Made by a program: the position numbers and the translations under genes
Source: Paramacrobiotus metropolitanus
Taxonomy: Eukaryota; Tardigrada; Eutardigrada; Parachela; Macrobiotidae
DNA length: 64,000 nt
Assembly (NCBI RefSeq): GCF_019649055.1
Contig: NW_026570229.1
Location: 434,001-498,000 of the forward strand
Reading direction: 5' to 3'
Shown: piece by piece, positions 18,924-29,213 of the stretch
Layout: each line of letters starts with the position of its first letter
Position numbering within the stretch: position 1 is the first letter of the stretch
Notes under the pieces: model-generated
Told to the model about the DNA's origin: nothing
Databases searched by the model: none
What the model saw: only the letters and a program-made list of their open reading frames with translations

Positions 18924-21065
18924 TTGTGCTACCATTCAACTAATACAAGACGAATCACATCCGCACACAACTTTCGCACCACGGAAGACAGTTTTGCTCT
19001 CATATTTCGGCTTAATCCACAGCCAATGACACTGATGGCTGCCTCGGCGGAAGTGCGCGAACTGTTTAGACAACTTTTGGGAGAGCTCTCAGCTTACCAC
19101 CAAGTGAACAGGAATGACAGAGTGCGCCTCGTTTTTGAACACCCCGAACTGGCGAATCGTGCATTCTCAACCCCGGTAATGCCAGCGAGTCAGATAAGTC
19201 CTAATTTTATCATCCAGTTAATCATCCGCATCATGCAAGGTGGAGCAAATTTTTATCTGTTTACCGACGACTTAAGAATTACATACACTTTATGTCGGAA
19301 TATTCTTGGACATGGTCGCTTGTCAGCCAAAAAAAGCAGAATTACTTTTAAAATAGACGAACTGCTCGAGCGTTCGAAAAGCATTGTGAGAATAAAAAGC
19401 AACGCGAGTTTTGACCCTAAGGGAGTTTTTTGTGCTTCGAGAGCAATTGTTGTGGGATTGGCAACAACCCTTGGCCTTCCTGGATTTAAAAATGTACACC
19501 AGTCTCAAAAACGGAAGCAGCATGACTTAGCGGCACAGTTGCGAGTAGAAGCGGGTGTTCCTGATGGCCCAGTGGATTACGATGCCATTGAAACATTCGG
19601 CAAACTTTTATCAGACCGTTATGACACCCAGCTAATTGTAATCGACGCAGAATTGCAATTTGAAGTTACGTATTCTACGCCATTTCGAAAGAATTTTGTC
19701 GCAGTTCTTTACCACAATCAACATTTCGATTGTGTAACGAAGCCATGGGTAATTCTTGGATTTAGAGGAAGATGCCTTACCTGCGGAAATATCTATCACG
19801 AGAAAAAAGATCACAAATGTTTTCGTCCCTGCTATGGCTGCATGCAGTCAGACTGTCATCTTAATGATTTCGTTAAAAGAGTTCGCTACGATTGTAACCG
19901 GAACTTCTCTTCCGATGAGTGCTTTGAAAAGCACAAACACAGAATCGCGCACCGGACGAAAGATCTGCCAATCTGTAACGCCTGAAAAAAGTGTGACGAA
20001 TGTAACAGGTAATATTAGAATTTTGATTTTTCTTACTTTAATATTAATAGTGGCGTCGAAGCTTACTGTGTGGCGTCAGGTGCTGAACTATTTAGGTTTA
20101 TTAACCCGCCGGGCCCGGAAGTACTCTGATCCGCATGTCTGCTTTGCAACATTGTGCCTGAACTGTAAAGAATTTGTTCTTCCTAACCACCTTTGCTATA
20201 TTCTGAACGGAGAGAAGGCGCAAAACAAGAAAGCACAACCTAAGACTCAAACTGTTGCTGAAAGCGAAACTTTTGCATCTGAAGATGACGCGGTGTCTGA
20301 TTTTTTGGACGATGCTGCGGAAAGTGACGCATGCAGCGAGCAATTTTGTGATGATGCAGAGGGAGACGTTAGTGATGACTCTGATAATGAGTATGAAGAT
20401 TGCGAGTCCACGATTTCCGAAGCAAATAGAAAACAGCAAGCCCGTTTCGAGAACAAAAAATTTGTCTTTGATTTTGAAACATGTCTTGATAACAGTCGAT
20501 ATCACCAGCCGATGGTCGTGGCCATGATGTGCTTGGACGATGATGCGTTTGAAGTCTGCTTCAGTGGAGATAGATGTGTGTCCGAACTACTCGAATGGAT
20601 TTTTAGAAACTACCGATCGTGCACCTTTTAATCACACAACGGAAAGCGTTAAGACAATTTTTTTATCCTTAGTGGATTGGAAAAGGAAGGTCACGTCGTT
20701 GAAAAAATTCAAGATGGTTCCAGCATCACAATGTTAAAAATCCCTGGGCTGAAGTGCAAGTTTATTGACACGCTTTCCTTTATGCCGCGTTCTCTTTCGG
20801 AGCTTCCGAAGGATTTGGGAATTGACAATCTCGTTTTAAAAGGATTTTTTCCCTACGCGTTCAACACACCTGGCAACCGAGACTATCATGGTCCTGTACT
20901 GGGTAAGAACTAGACTTTGCTTACGGTGTCGTAAACTTGTACTGTGGCGCCAACAAAAGATATCAGGCGTCAGGTTTTGGTAATTTTTTTTTTGGTATCA
21001 GCTAAAGAATTTTTCGACTGCTCGCGGATGTCTAAGAAGAAATTTGAAGAATTTGAAAGGTGGTT
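18924..21065 (+). pseudogene. Second, divergent Polinton DNA polymerase B, truncated and multiply broken
   Basis: A protein resembling the first polymerase only distantly, in the same domain order: N-terminal region (NDRVRLVFEHPEL, ADLRITYTL type), Cys/His-rich stretch (CLTCGNIYHEKKDHKCF, CMQSDC), exonuclease motif I (FVFDFETC, about 20460) and the HN..(D)NFFILSG segment. In-frame stops occur at 19983-19985 (TGA), 20629-20631 and about 20653 (both TAA). The last recognisable piece is KEFFDCSRMSKKKFEEFERW at about 21004-21063, after which homology stops, so the whole palm domain (motifs A and C) is missing. A likely intron lies near 20009-20050 and another starts at GTAAGAAC, about 20902. It is a relic of a different Polinton lineage, now abutting a retrotransposon. 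Confidence 0.85.
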
Positions 21066-21286
21066 ACTTACTAGTACAGAATGCTTACCATTCCTCTGGG
21101 CTTCTTCTGAACACCGCCGCTCTGGATGCCCTAAGTTGAACTGTTTTACTGTTTTACTGTTTAAGTTTAAGTTGAACTGTTTTACTGTTGAACTGGTTTT
21201 TTTTTTGCTGAATTTAAGTCAAGTTTGAGTTGGAAAACAAGTATCTGAAAGCCTTTCACGCATTTCGCAATCTATCACCGCTAATC

Positions 21287-22480
21287 ATGGGACCGCCGGC
21301 TATACGTGGCAGTTCGAATCGTGCACGTGGGCGCGAACGACCTCGAGGCACCAGCCGTGTCAGTTCCAGTAGACAGGGCGCTAACACCCGTAGCGCACCT
21401 TCAAATGCCGGAGTAACCAAAAAGAAATCGGTGGCAGATGAACTTGCTCAGTTGAAGAAACAGATTGCAGACCTTTCGGCTTCTGTGGCTACAGTAATCC
21501 CTGCGACAGATCAAAGTATCCGTTCGTTTTCGCCATCAACGCGCCGGATTCGAATTCGAGATGCCGGTAAATCCGACTAACCGCAGTCAGAAGTCCGAGA
21601 CCTTTCCCCTGTTTCAGAGCCAGGTAAAGGTTTCACTTTAGACGGCACTACAGGCATTGACTTTAGTAGTAATAATACTACCGCCGTTCTTAACCGTAAA
21701 GCCATCGTTATACTGGAATCGTTGCCGGAAAATGTAAAGGCTTTATTGCCACCGGTTGATGACAATGCGCTCCTGTTCAAGTTATTCAGCAAAAAGGAAT
21801 TTGTGAATCTTAATGACCTTTTGCCGAACAACCGCACACCGCATGCCTCATCCAGCTCCAAGAGTAATGCCTCGAAAACCGAGCAGATTCGTGACCACCA
21901 CCAGTGGTCAAGAGCGTTTAATGTTCTGAAGATGTACCGCTGCGCTATATACCCGGAACTGTGGTTGCCAATGACCAAGTATATGGACCACATCGCACAA
22001 ACTGCAGCGCTTAAAGGAATTACACCTGAACAGTGGCTTGCCTACGACCGCCAGTTCCGACTGGCGATCTGTCGTAACCCAGACGACGTCATGCAGTGGT
22101 CTCGTAAAAACGATGACGCTTACGCTGAGTACTTGTCACAGCCACTCGGGCTTGATTTTGATCAACCTGCAGTCAATGTGGGTAAAACCATTATTCAGTG
22201 TTTCCACAGCCTTGAATACGGACACATCCGGCCGGAATGTCCATTGCTGCGTAGCGCTACCAGCAGTCGCCGGACTTCATGGGTTGGGCAGTCCTTTCTT
22301 AACCTCCCCGCCGGTAACGGGGGATCTAAACCTGACGAAATCTGCCAGTTGTGGAATAAAGGACAATGTACCACCGGATTGCTCTGCCGATACGGCCGTC
22401 AACATCGGTGTGCAAACTGCGGTCAACGTGAACATCGAGAGCCGCAGTGCAAAGCAAAAGTGTACAGCAGTAATTCCTAA
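21287..22480 (+). pseudogene. DIRS gag-like protein with one in-frame stop
   Basis: Begins MGPPAIRGSSNRARGRERPRG with a basic, disordered N-terminus, then a short coiled coil (ADELAQLKKQIADL). The frame continues past a TAA at 21578-21580 without shift. The main body (about 21722-22250) is helical, with HQWSRAFNVLKMYRCAIYP. The C-terminus has CQLWNKGQCTTGLLCRY followed by HRCANCGQREHREPQC, the paired zinc-knuckle arrangement typical of DIRS gag. The protein would package element RNA. The single stop is the only lesion. Confidence 0.75.
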
Positions 22481-23288
22481 AACTATCGTTACTCCGCTAA
22501 AGGCAGATGCATTTGCCCACTTCCTTAAAGAACATCCTGATCAGCAGTTCGTATCCTATTTATTGAACATTTTACGACATGGTGCCGACATTGGTTATCG
22601 TGGTCCGAAGCGCAGCATGCGTACACCTAATGCTGCATCTGCTCGTACTTACGCTACACATCTTCAGACGCAAATTGATGCAGAAGTGTCGCTTATACAC
22701 TCGGTCGGCCCTTTCAGCTCTCCGCCTTTTCCAACGTTTGTTAATAATTTCCTTGGTGTAAGACCTAAGCCGGATGGGAAGTTTCGAATTCTTATGGACA
22801 TGTCTCGACCAACCGGCCAAAGTGTTAACGATTATATTAGCAAAGAGGATTATTCTTTGGCATTTTGCAATGTTGACGATGCTGTAAAACTTCTCCTGCA
22901 ATTGGGTAAAGGTGCTCTTATGTCTAAATTTGATATTCAGCATGCTTTTCGCCTTGTATCAGTCAGACCGGCTGATTGGCATCTGCTCGGCTACCAATGT
23001 AACGGCCTTTTCTACTTCGATATTGTTCTACCTTTCGGCTCACGTTCTCCACCTTTCATATTCTGCTTAATTTCGGATGCAGTGCATTGGGTATTTGTGC
23101 ATGTTACTGGGCATAAGTTCATGTTGCACTATGTTGATGATTTTTTCCTTGCAACGCATTCTGCAGCTGCGAATGCTACATCGCACCACGATATTCAGCG
23201 TGCTGGTCGTTGGACATCAAATGCTTACACATCGTACATTCGCACGGAAGTTCCTCTGACTGGCATATCCTTTTATCCCAAGGACTAA
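22440..23288 (+). pseudogene. DIRS reverse transcriptase fused by deletion to a recombinase C-terminus
   Basis: Lies in a different frame and overlaps the gag end. RT motifs are clear: FLGVRPKPDGKFRILMDMSR, ALMSKFDIQHAFRLVSVRP, YFDIVLPFGSRSPPFIF and the catalytic YVDDF (about 23130-23145). About ten residues later the sequence reads DIQRAGRWTSNAYTSYIRTE, the His/Trp...Tyr end of a tyrosine recombinase. The join is in frame, so the deletion removed a multiple of three bases, estimated at several kilobases from family layout. The product cannot be active for retrotransposition. Confidence 0.8.
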
Positions 23289-23289
23289 T

Positions 23290-24392
23290 TTGGGGCCGTT
23301 GTTTGGGGCTGCTTTCTGAGTAGCAGTAAAACAGTAGCAGGCCGAGACGTACGCGCTGCCCGCTTTCGCGCCTTCTTCGCCGTCCGACGGTTACTTGCCG
23401 GTCGCCGGATCACCGCAGCCGTTGATGGCAGAAGAACGCCAACTTCCGGACCACTCTGTAATAAGAATAACAGTTTGTGGTTCAAGAACCATTAACCAGC
23501 TTCAGTCTTACCCGCAGTCCTGAACACTCAAAGTGATCAAAATGCGGGAAGATGGAAGCCGTCAAGGTTCTTTCAAAACTTAACTGCTTCTATATGTTCG
23601 CGAATTTCGGCTTGTAATAATTAGAGAATAAATTCAACAAGCATTCACTCACGTCTTTCTGTCTCACATTTCCCACTGCAAAATTCAACGCTTCCTCGTG
23701 CTCAAGAGCGAGAAGGTGCGTGCTTTCAGTTGCGATGGGAGCGTGAGGAAGAGCAGGTCCAGAGGAACGGACGCTACGGCCTGCTCCAACGGACGCGGCC
23801 ATCCGTCCGTGTCTTGGCATGGCTGCACCACGGACGCTAGTGCCGGTGGTCGCACTACAACGCCAAACGCATATACGCAAGTCACAAGCGACACTCCGCA
23901 CCGAGTGTTATCACAGAATGAGAAAAACACCATTAAGAACCCTGACTGTCTCGTTTTACCTGTTAGTCTGTAGCAACAGGGTGCCTGGCTCCTGGCTCGA
24001 TGACGGCTAACTGTCAACGTCACGCTGCTGCTGCGGCAAGGTCTCTGCAGCGGTTCGACGGGGATGACGTGCACATCATCAGGGTTCGCTGTTGATCATG
24101 TAGAGCGGGTACGGGCTGGATCACGTCCCATCTTGGCACACAAGTTCTCCATAATCTCTCTGATAAGAACGCAGAATGATTGAGCGCTGATCACACCACG
24201 GTATTTTGGGATTGTGGAAGATAGAAAACCGAGAATTATTAAACCATGAAATTATATAGTCTAGAATCCCTACGAGTAGTCCGTTTTGGAATATTACCAA
24301 GAAAGTACTGTACATCCAGCTGCAAGTTTACAACGGCGAATGGTGCGTGCGGAGCCAGCGGAGGAGTGGCTTCCTCGGTCATTCGCTCTCGG
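23290..24392. other. No supported gene; probable 3' end of the DIRS element
   Basis: The first 200 bp are GC-rich and may be DIRS non-coding sequence. The rest has overlapping frames on both strands without a recognisable domain. Confidence 0.4.
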
Positions 24393-24495
24393 ATGGCAGC
24401 TGTCTTGTTTCCTGTGTTGCTAGTGTGCTTTTTCAGATTGTCCGACTTTGATGGCTGGCAGTATTCTCAGCTCGTAGCGAAAGCCGCATGCGGCG
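24393..24495 (+). CDS. Possible first exon of a small secreted peptide
   Basis: MAAVLFPVLLVCFFRLSDFD is a plausible signal peptide, and the exon ends in a strong donor, CGGCG/GTAAGT at 24496. The frame continues WQYSQLVAKAACG. I could not place a downstream exon, so this is a fragment call only. Confidence 0.3.
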
Positions 24496-24777
24496 GTAAG
24501 TGAAGTGGGAAAATGGATTGAATCAAAACGGCGAAATGTATCACCACACACAAGCACTTGCAAATTTTGATGTTATAAGGAAAGTTCGATGTTTTCAATT
24601 ATTATAAAATTACGTTGTACCACAGGTGAAATAAAGCACCTGCATCTATAAGCGTTCCTGTAATTTTATTGTGATATTCAACGTGCAAGGACTGCCCCAG
24701 TATTTCACACAACTCCTAGCTAGATCACTGAGCGTCTGTGCATCGAGACGTCCATTAAGGCATTAACGTGGTTGGCG

Positions 24778-25036
24778 ATGCTGACGGCTGTTTTCCACGC
24801 GTTGCTGTTACTCTGTCTTATTCGCTGGACACGGACCCCGCTGGTCCAGCGACGAACAGCACATCCACTGAGCAGCCGAACGTTGACGACGACTACCAAC
24901 CGCCGATTCATATCAGTTTCTGCATGGGTTCCCCCTGCCGGAACGACGAGAACTGCAGCAAGCACTGTCGGGCTTTGCACGCCGGTGCCGGCTACAGTCG
25001 CGGGCTTCCGGACGCTGTTCATGCGATTCCTGTTAG
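24778..25036 (+). pseudogene. Dead copy of the 8-cysteine defensin-like gene
   Basis: Homologous to the intact gene at 58475-58738: an acidic propeptide (PNVDDDYQPP) and then ISFCMGSPCRNDENCSKHC correspond position by position. Three defects are visible: the signal-peptide frame (MLTAVFHALLLLCLIRW) differs from the frame of the mature region, the fifth cysteine is replaced by serine (GAGYS), and a one-base deletion before the last three cysteines shifts the frame. The shifted codons for the final Cys-rich end are still present up to the TAG at 25034-25036. A relic of a duplicated antimicrobial-type gene is the simplest reading. Confidence 0.7.
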
Positions 25037-25480
25037 ACAGTTGTCCACATAAATAATGCGACAGAGGGTTTTCACTCCCAAGAATGTCGCCGACGATCAG
25101 CAAATTATGCCGTTACGAGCATTATTATGTAACGTATTTCTGTTACTTGGGAGTCGAAAGCCCATCAGCGCGTGGGGCAGCGCACTCCCAGCTGAAGTGC
25201 TCGGCACCTCTAAATCCGGATTGTTGAGCTCGTAGTGAAGTCACTCCGCCACTCGACTTTCACTGATATTTGATCATATTTCATCAAACTCTCGTAGTCT
25301 TGCTTCACTCGTCTGAATTATTACTTCACATTTAGTTCTGCGGAACTGTTCGTCAAATAATCAAATTCCCCTTTCTATTCACTGATATCAAGACTAGTTT
25401 TTCATCTTGAATACTGGATCGATTCCACGTTACAAGTGTTAAATCCGTTCTTGACGACGAAAGTGTAGGCGAAGAATAAA

Positions 25481-25489
25481 GGTATAAAG
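25481..25489 (+). promoter_or_regulatory. TATA box (GGTATAAAG) before the 25.5-kb gene
   Basis: TATAAAG lies about 44 bp upstream of the ATG at 25527, which implies a very short leader. Confidence 0.5.
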
Positions 25490-25526
25490 CGAATCTACTG
25501 TCACGTCTGTCAGCACGAATTTCGCG

Positions 25527-26132
25527 ATGTCGTTTTACGGTAAAGAGGAGGGTTATGTCGCGCGCTGGAATTCCGTAGACGTGCGCCTCGATGACGGACA
25601 ACTGCAGCACGGCGACGTGATTAACCTGGCGGAGGGTGGTCTGATCATCGACTTCCACTGTGCTAATCAACGCGCCGAGTTTGCCGAATACCAACGGACT
25701 TTTCACTGTCCCTTCTGGCCACATAGCCACGATGCGCAGAACGTGGAGGTGCTACAGCGTCGTTATCCGGACGGTGCCTGGATCTGGTATCCAGGACAGG
25801 TTCCCTCCCCGGGACCATTCGAATGCGAGGATGCGAACCTAATAGACGTACAACTGGAGGAGTACACCGTCCGACAACTGGTCCCCGTCAGCCAAATTCG
25901 CACCCGGCCCTCCGGGGCGGCTTTGCAGAAGCGCCGCGTGCTGAAGGAGGACTTCGTGGTCCGTTATTGCACGTTGCCGACCGCCTACTGGTCCGATGGT
26001 TCCAAGATTCTCGGAGAAATATTCAAGCGCAATGTGAACCGAATGTACAAGGTTTGGTGTACCTCCCTGCTCAGCCAGACCGTTCTCTATCTGCAGTGCG
26101 CGATTGCCGATCCATTAACATCCAAGCAATTG
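25527..26132 (+). CDS. Tardigrade-type orphan protein, N-terminal domain (first exon)
   Basis: Begins MSFYGKEEGYVARWNSVDVR. The segment VDVRLDDGQLQHGDVINLAE, then GGLIIDFHC (about residues 16-45) looks like a Tudor/Agenet-type beta barrel. Later segments include WIWYPGQV and RRVLKEDFVVRYC...YWSDGSK. This matches my memory of a large tardigrade-restricted family whose longer members carry an F-box-like segment; none is found here. The coding part probably ends at TTG/GTAGGT (26133); beyond this the frame runs on to 26282 into low-quality sequence. The next exon is not identified, so the gene may be truncated. The function is unknown. Confidence 0.6.
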
Positions 26133-26462
26133 GTAGGTGCCCTTCAGTGTTCCAGGGAAGGGGTGGAGGCTCTACCCGCCTCCCTTCACCTGGGTATCAG
26201 TACCTGTGGCGTCCGCTGTGACCTGTGTGTCCAGCATGGCAACTGCGGAAGCAGTGTGCCTGTGTTGCTATGTTGCCGATAATTAGTTGGTTTTGTGCGC
26301 CCTCAGTGGCGGGTTAATATTTAAGATATTAGGCCACCTTCAAGTCGTGACAGTACCCATGAAAGGGCTGGGCTAGGCTCGCACAGACACTCGCAAAAAA
26401 TCTACCATACTCTAAGGCCGAGAGAGGCACCACTAGGCTATCGGCAAAGCATACAAATTGTA

Positions 26463-27050
26463 TTGAAATATTCTATCGAACGATCCTATACAGAGCGGAT
26501 GCCGCTCTTGCACCCAGGTGAACACATTGCAGCAATGTATCTACCGGTATTCAGAAGATTGATGCCGTTCGGAATTTTTTTAAAAGTGGGGACTTCAAAA
26601 TTTATAGGGGGAAGACTGCTAAAACCTTCGGTGGAGTCCAAACCGGAGATTTTTCCGCTTCCGCTGTACAACGGGCTTCCGGCCGACAACGACGCCGCCG
26701 CGCAGCCTCCAGTTCCTCCTCTGTCCGAGCAGCCCGCTCCGTCCAGCTCAGCCGCTGACCAGCAACAAGCGCTGACGCCCGTCGTGTCCTCCCCTGTGGG
26801 GTGTCTGGAGGCCACCCGGCCGCTGCTGGAAGGGATTCTCGTGTCGCGAGGGTTAGGCGGCAATCACGTGTCGGCGGCGGTGGGGTCCCCGTCGTACCTG
26901 TTCCAGCACGCCGGCGTGATGTTCATGTTGGCGGGTTTGGCCGAGATCGGACAGCTCCCCCGTATCGGGGCGCCGGGTCCCTCGGGATCCCCTCCGGGTG
27001 TGTTGGCACTGCCGGAGACGCCAGCCAACAATGCTTCCAGCAGCGTTTAG
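26463..27050 (+). other. GC-rich frame with alanine/proline-rich sequence, doubtful gene
   Basis: A 195-codon frame with a Pro/Ala/Ser-rich middle and a hydrophobic stretch (YLFQHAGVMFMLAGLAEI). The overlapping frame on the same strand is also open, as expected in GC-rich DNA, so coding status is unclear. It might be a decayed 3' part of the preceding gene. Confidence 0.25.
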
Positions 27051-27499
27051 CTCAACAGGGGCCTGGACCAAATGTCAGCGAGGAGGTGGCGAAGGAAAAG
27101 CGTCTGATCTTGTTTTTAATCACTGTTTCTTTGAATAACCCAATTAATAAGTTGTACCTGTTATTATCATTCGAGTGGTAAGGATGAGAGCTTCGTGGTT
27201 TCCTTGAAATTGATGAATGAAATTCTTTTTTTTTGCTGTCTTCTGTTAACCATTTTCATGACCATGCCGAAAGGTGCTTTAGTTGTTGACATTTGTAGCT
27301 GCGATGAGCAAATTTGTATGATTCAGGAATAGTGGCATTATTATTGTTATTTAATTGGCTTTTGACCAATAAAGTGCACAAACCGGGAAATTTAACAGGC
27401 GAGTGAATTACGTACTGTACGGAGCGCATTTTCTCGCCAGCACTGCTGTGCCGCTTATATACTTTATGCGTGACTAACCAATGAGCGACATCAGGTGGA

Positions 27500-29213
27500 T
27501 TAATTGCATAAAAACATAGAAATAATAACTACAGCGTTAGCAAACAGTAGAGTGACCGACTGTGCCGATGAAAGCACGTAATTAGGTGAACGCCCGTTAT
27601 TGCGCTTTGGTGACAAAGTTAGCACCTTGTACTCTACTGTTGAATTGATTTGCCTCTTATCATCCGAAGTTGTGACAAATCTCGTCAGAGAGGCACTGCA
27701 TTCGCGCCCGTAGATATCACTGCAGGCCTTCACGAATACTGTGTACACCGTAGAGGGCAACAAGTCCGAGAAAGTCCAAGATGTTGCGTTAGTCGAAATT
27801 GGCAGATCATCGTTGCGACCGACCTCGTATTTCCCGACGTCCCCAAGGGCGGTTCCCACGTAATCCGAATACTGCGGCTGGTGATCTTTGTAGCAATGAG
27901 AGCAGTGACGTTGTTAGGCTTCAGCTGCACCATGAGATACCGCTTGTCGCTCTGCACTTCCCCTCGCTCGCTCCATCCCAGGATTTTGTAATTTCTCCCG
28001 GAATCAGACCGGTAAACTCCACAACATGCATGTCTTCATCGTTCGGAAAGACGTATTTAGAGGGAATCCCTTCAGCAGCGAAGACGAACCTCGTTAACAT
28101 GCATCGTTTTGATTTCCAGCCGGCTTGGAAGAGAAATTTCACCGAGGTTTGGGTAACTTCGACGGGAGGGCGAGTAAAGATTACAGTCGGAGGCACTGCA
28201 AAAATAGGCAAGTTCAAAAACGATATGTGATACTGCAGGGTGGCTTAATTCGTACAAGTAGCAAATTGACGGAAATCGTTCAAAATTGTAACTGTCCTTC
28301 TGGTATAGAAATAGCTTACATGCTTTCGATACTTATTACTTTTAAGTAAAGTGTGTCGATACATGACCAGATTCGTGTACAGATACGAGAGCTTCCACTT
28401 TATGACATTCTGTAGCCAAATGTTTTCTAAAACCGGTCTACAAATCATTGGTTACAGAACATTGTAATAAAATTGTAATGTAAAGAAGTGTGTTTGTAGT
28501 GCGTGAAAGCGAAGTTTTTCATGCAGATACACGGTTATGGTTCCACTTCCCTGTATCGGGTCACTCCCCTTGACTTACTCGAATGGACAATTTGCGACGC
28601 TTCTTCACTGAGTACGTCGCAAGCAGCAGCTGCTACACGGATTTCGTACGTCGCTCCCAGATACGCAATCGCAATTAAATAGTTGACCACCAGCGAGTCG
28701 TTGCGAATGGTGATTTCACGCACCGGCTCATCTGTCACATCCAAGTTCCGCAGGCGCACCCGGTAGTATTTCGTGGCATTCAACGGCCGCTGAATCTGCA
28801 ACATCAGCTTCACCGGCAGCGGCTGCACGCTAAAGCTGGGCGTGGGTGGACCTACAATAACCCCCGCAAGTGATTGCTTTTCTCTGTACTGCAGTAGTAG
28901 AGAATTTCCTTACGAGTGCAATAGACGGACGCGGGACTCTCCACACTGACAACATCTTCCACAAAACTCTTCATTCGGAAGGCATATTGCGTGCCCGAGT
29001 CCAGGCCTGTAACCGTGAAGCTCGTCAGGTTGGCGTTGAATATGTTGATAATATTCGGCTCCGGTGGAGGCGTGAAGGCGCCGGCAGTGTAGCGTTGGTA
29101 GAGTATTTGGTAGCCTTGAACGCGAGTATCAAACGGCTTGAACCATTCCAGCACGATGCTGTCCGCGGTCGTCAGGCTCTTGTTGGCAAAAACATCAACT
29201 GGAGGTAAAAAAT
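27500..29213 (-). pseudogene. Fibronectin type III surface protein, 3' part, with two frameshifts
   Basis: Exons at 29213-28914, 28851-28579 and 28195-27500 each carry FN3 domains. Exon 1 has DSIVLEWFKPFDTRVQGYQI, then FTVTGLDSGTQYAFRM. Exon 2 has a divergent domain (VQPLPVKLMLQIQRP, TYEIRVAAAACD). Exon 3 starts VPPTVIFTRPPVEVTQTSVK and has a later domain (RSIRITWEPP, SDLLPSTVYTVFVKAC). The C-terminus, LLFANAVVIISMFLCN, is a hydrophobic tail that fits a GPI-anchor signal. Two one-base slips break exon 3, near 27997 and 27840; otherwise conservation is good. Upstream exons were not found. It is probably an extracellular adhesion or receptor-like protein. Sequencing error is a real alternative to decay. 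Confidence 0.7.

Larger units (their letters stand above)
21287..23288 (+). mobile_element. Internally deleted DIRS-type tyrosine-recombinase retrotransposon
   Basis: A gag-like frame (21287-22480) and an overlapping reverse-transcriptase frame (to 23288) have DIRS features. The RT runs straight into the C-terminal motif of a tyrosine recombinase, so RT thumb, RNase H, methyltransferase and most of the recombinase are gone. Terminal repeats are not recognised by eye, so outer limits are uncertain; they may extend from about 21070 to 23500. Confidence 0.8.

Noticed and set aside
7446-21065. Alternative genetic code, because of in-frame stops in several genes
   Set aside because: TAA, TAG and TGA all occur as internal stops, and also end intact genes. 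Decay explains this better.
23685-24074. Minus-strand frame with hydrophobic stretches
   Set aside because: Both strands are open here and the sequence lacks any family pattern; it is likely chance.
26463-27050. A coding gene with a membrane segment
   Set aside because: Overlapping frames are equally open in this GC-rich stretch, and no domain or splice support was found. Listed only as doubtful.
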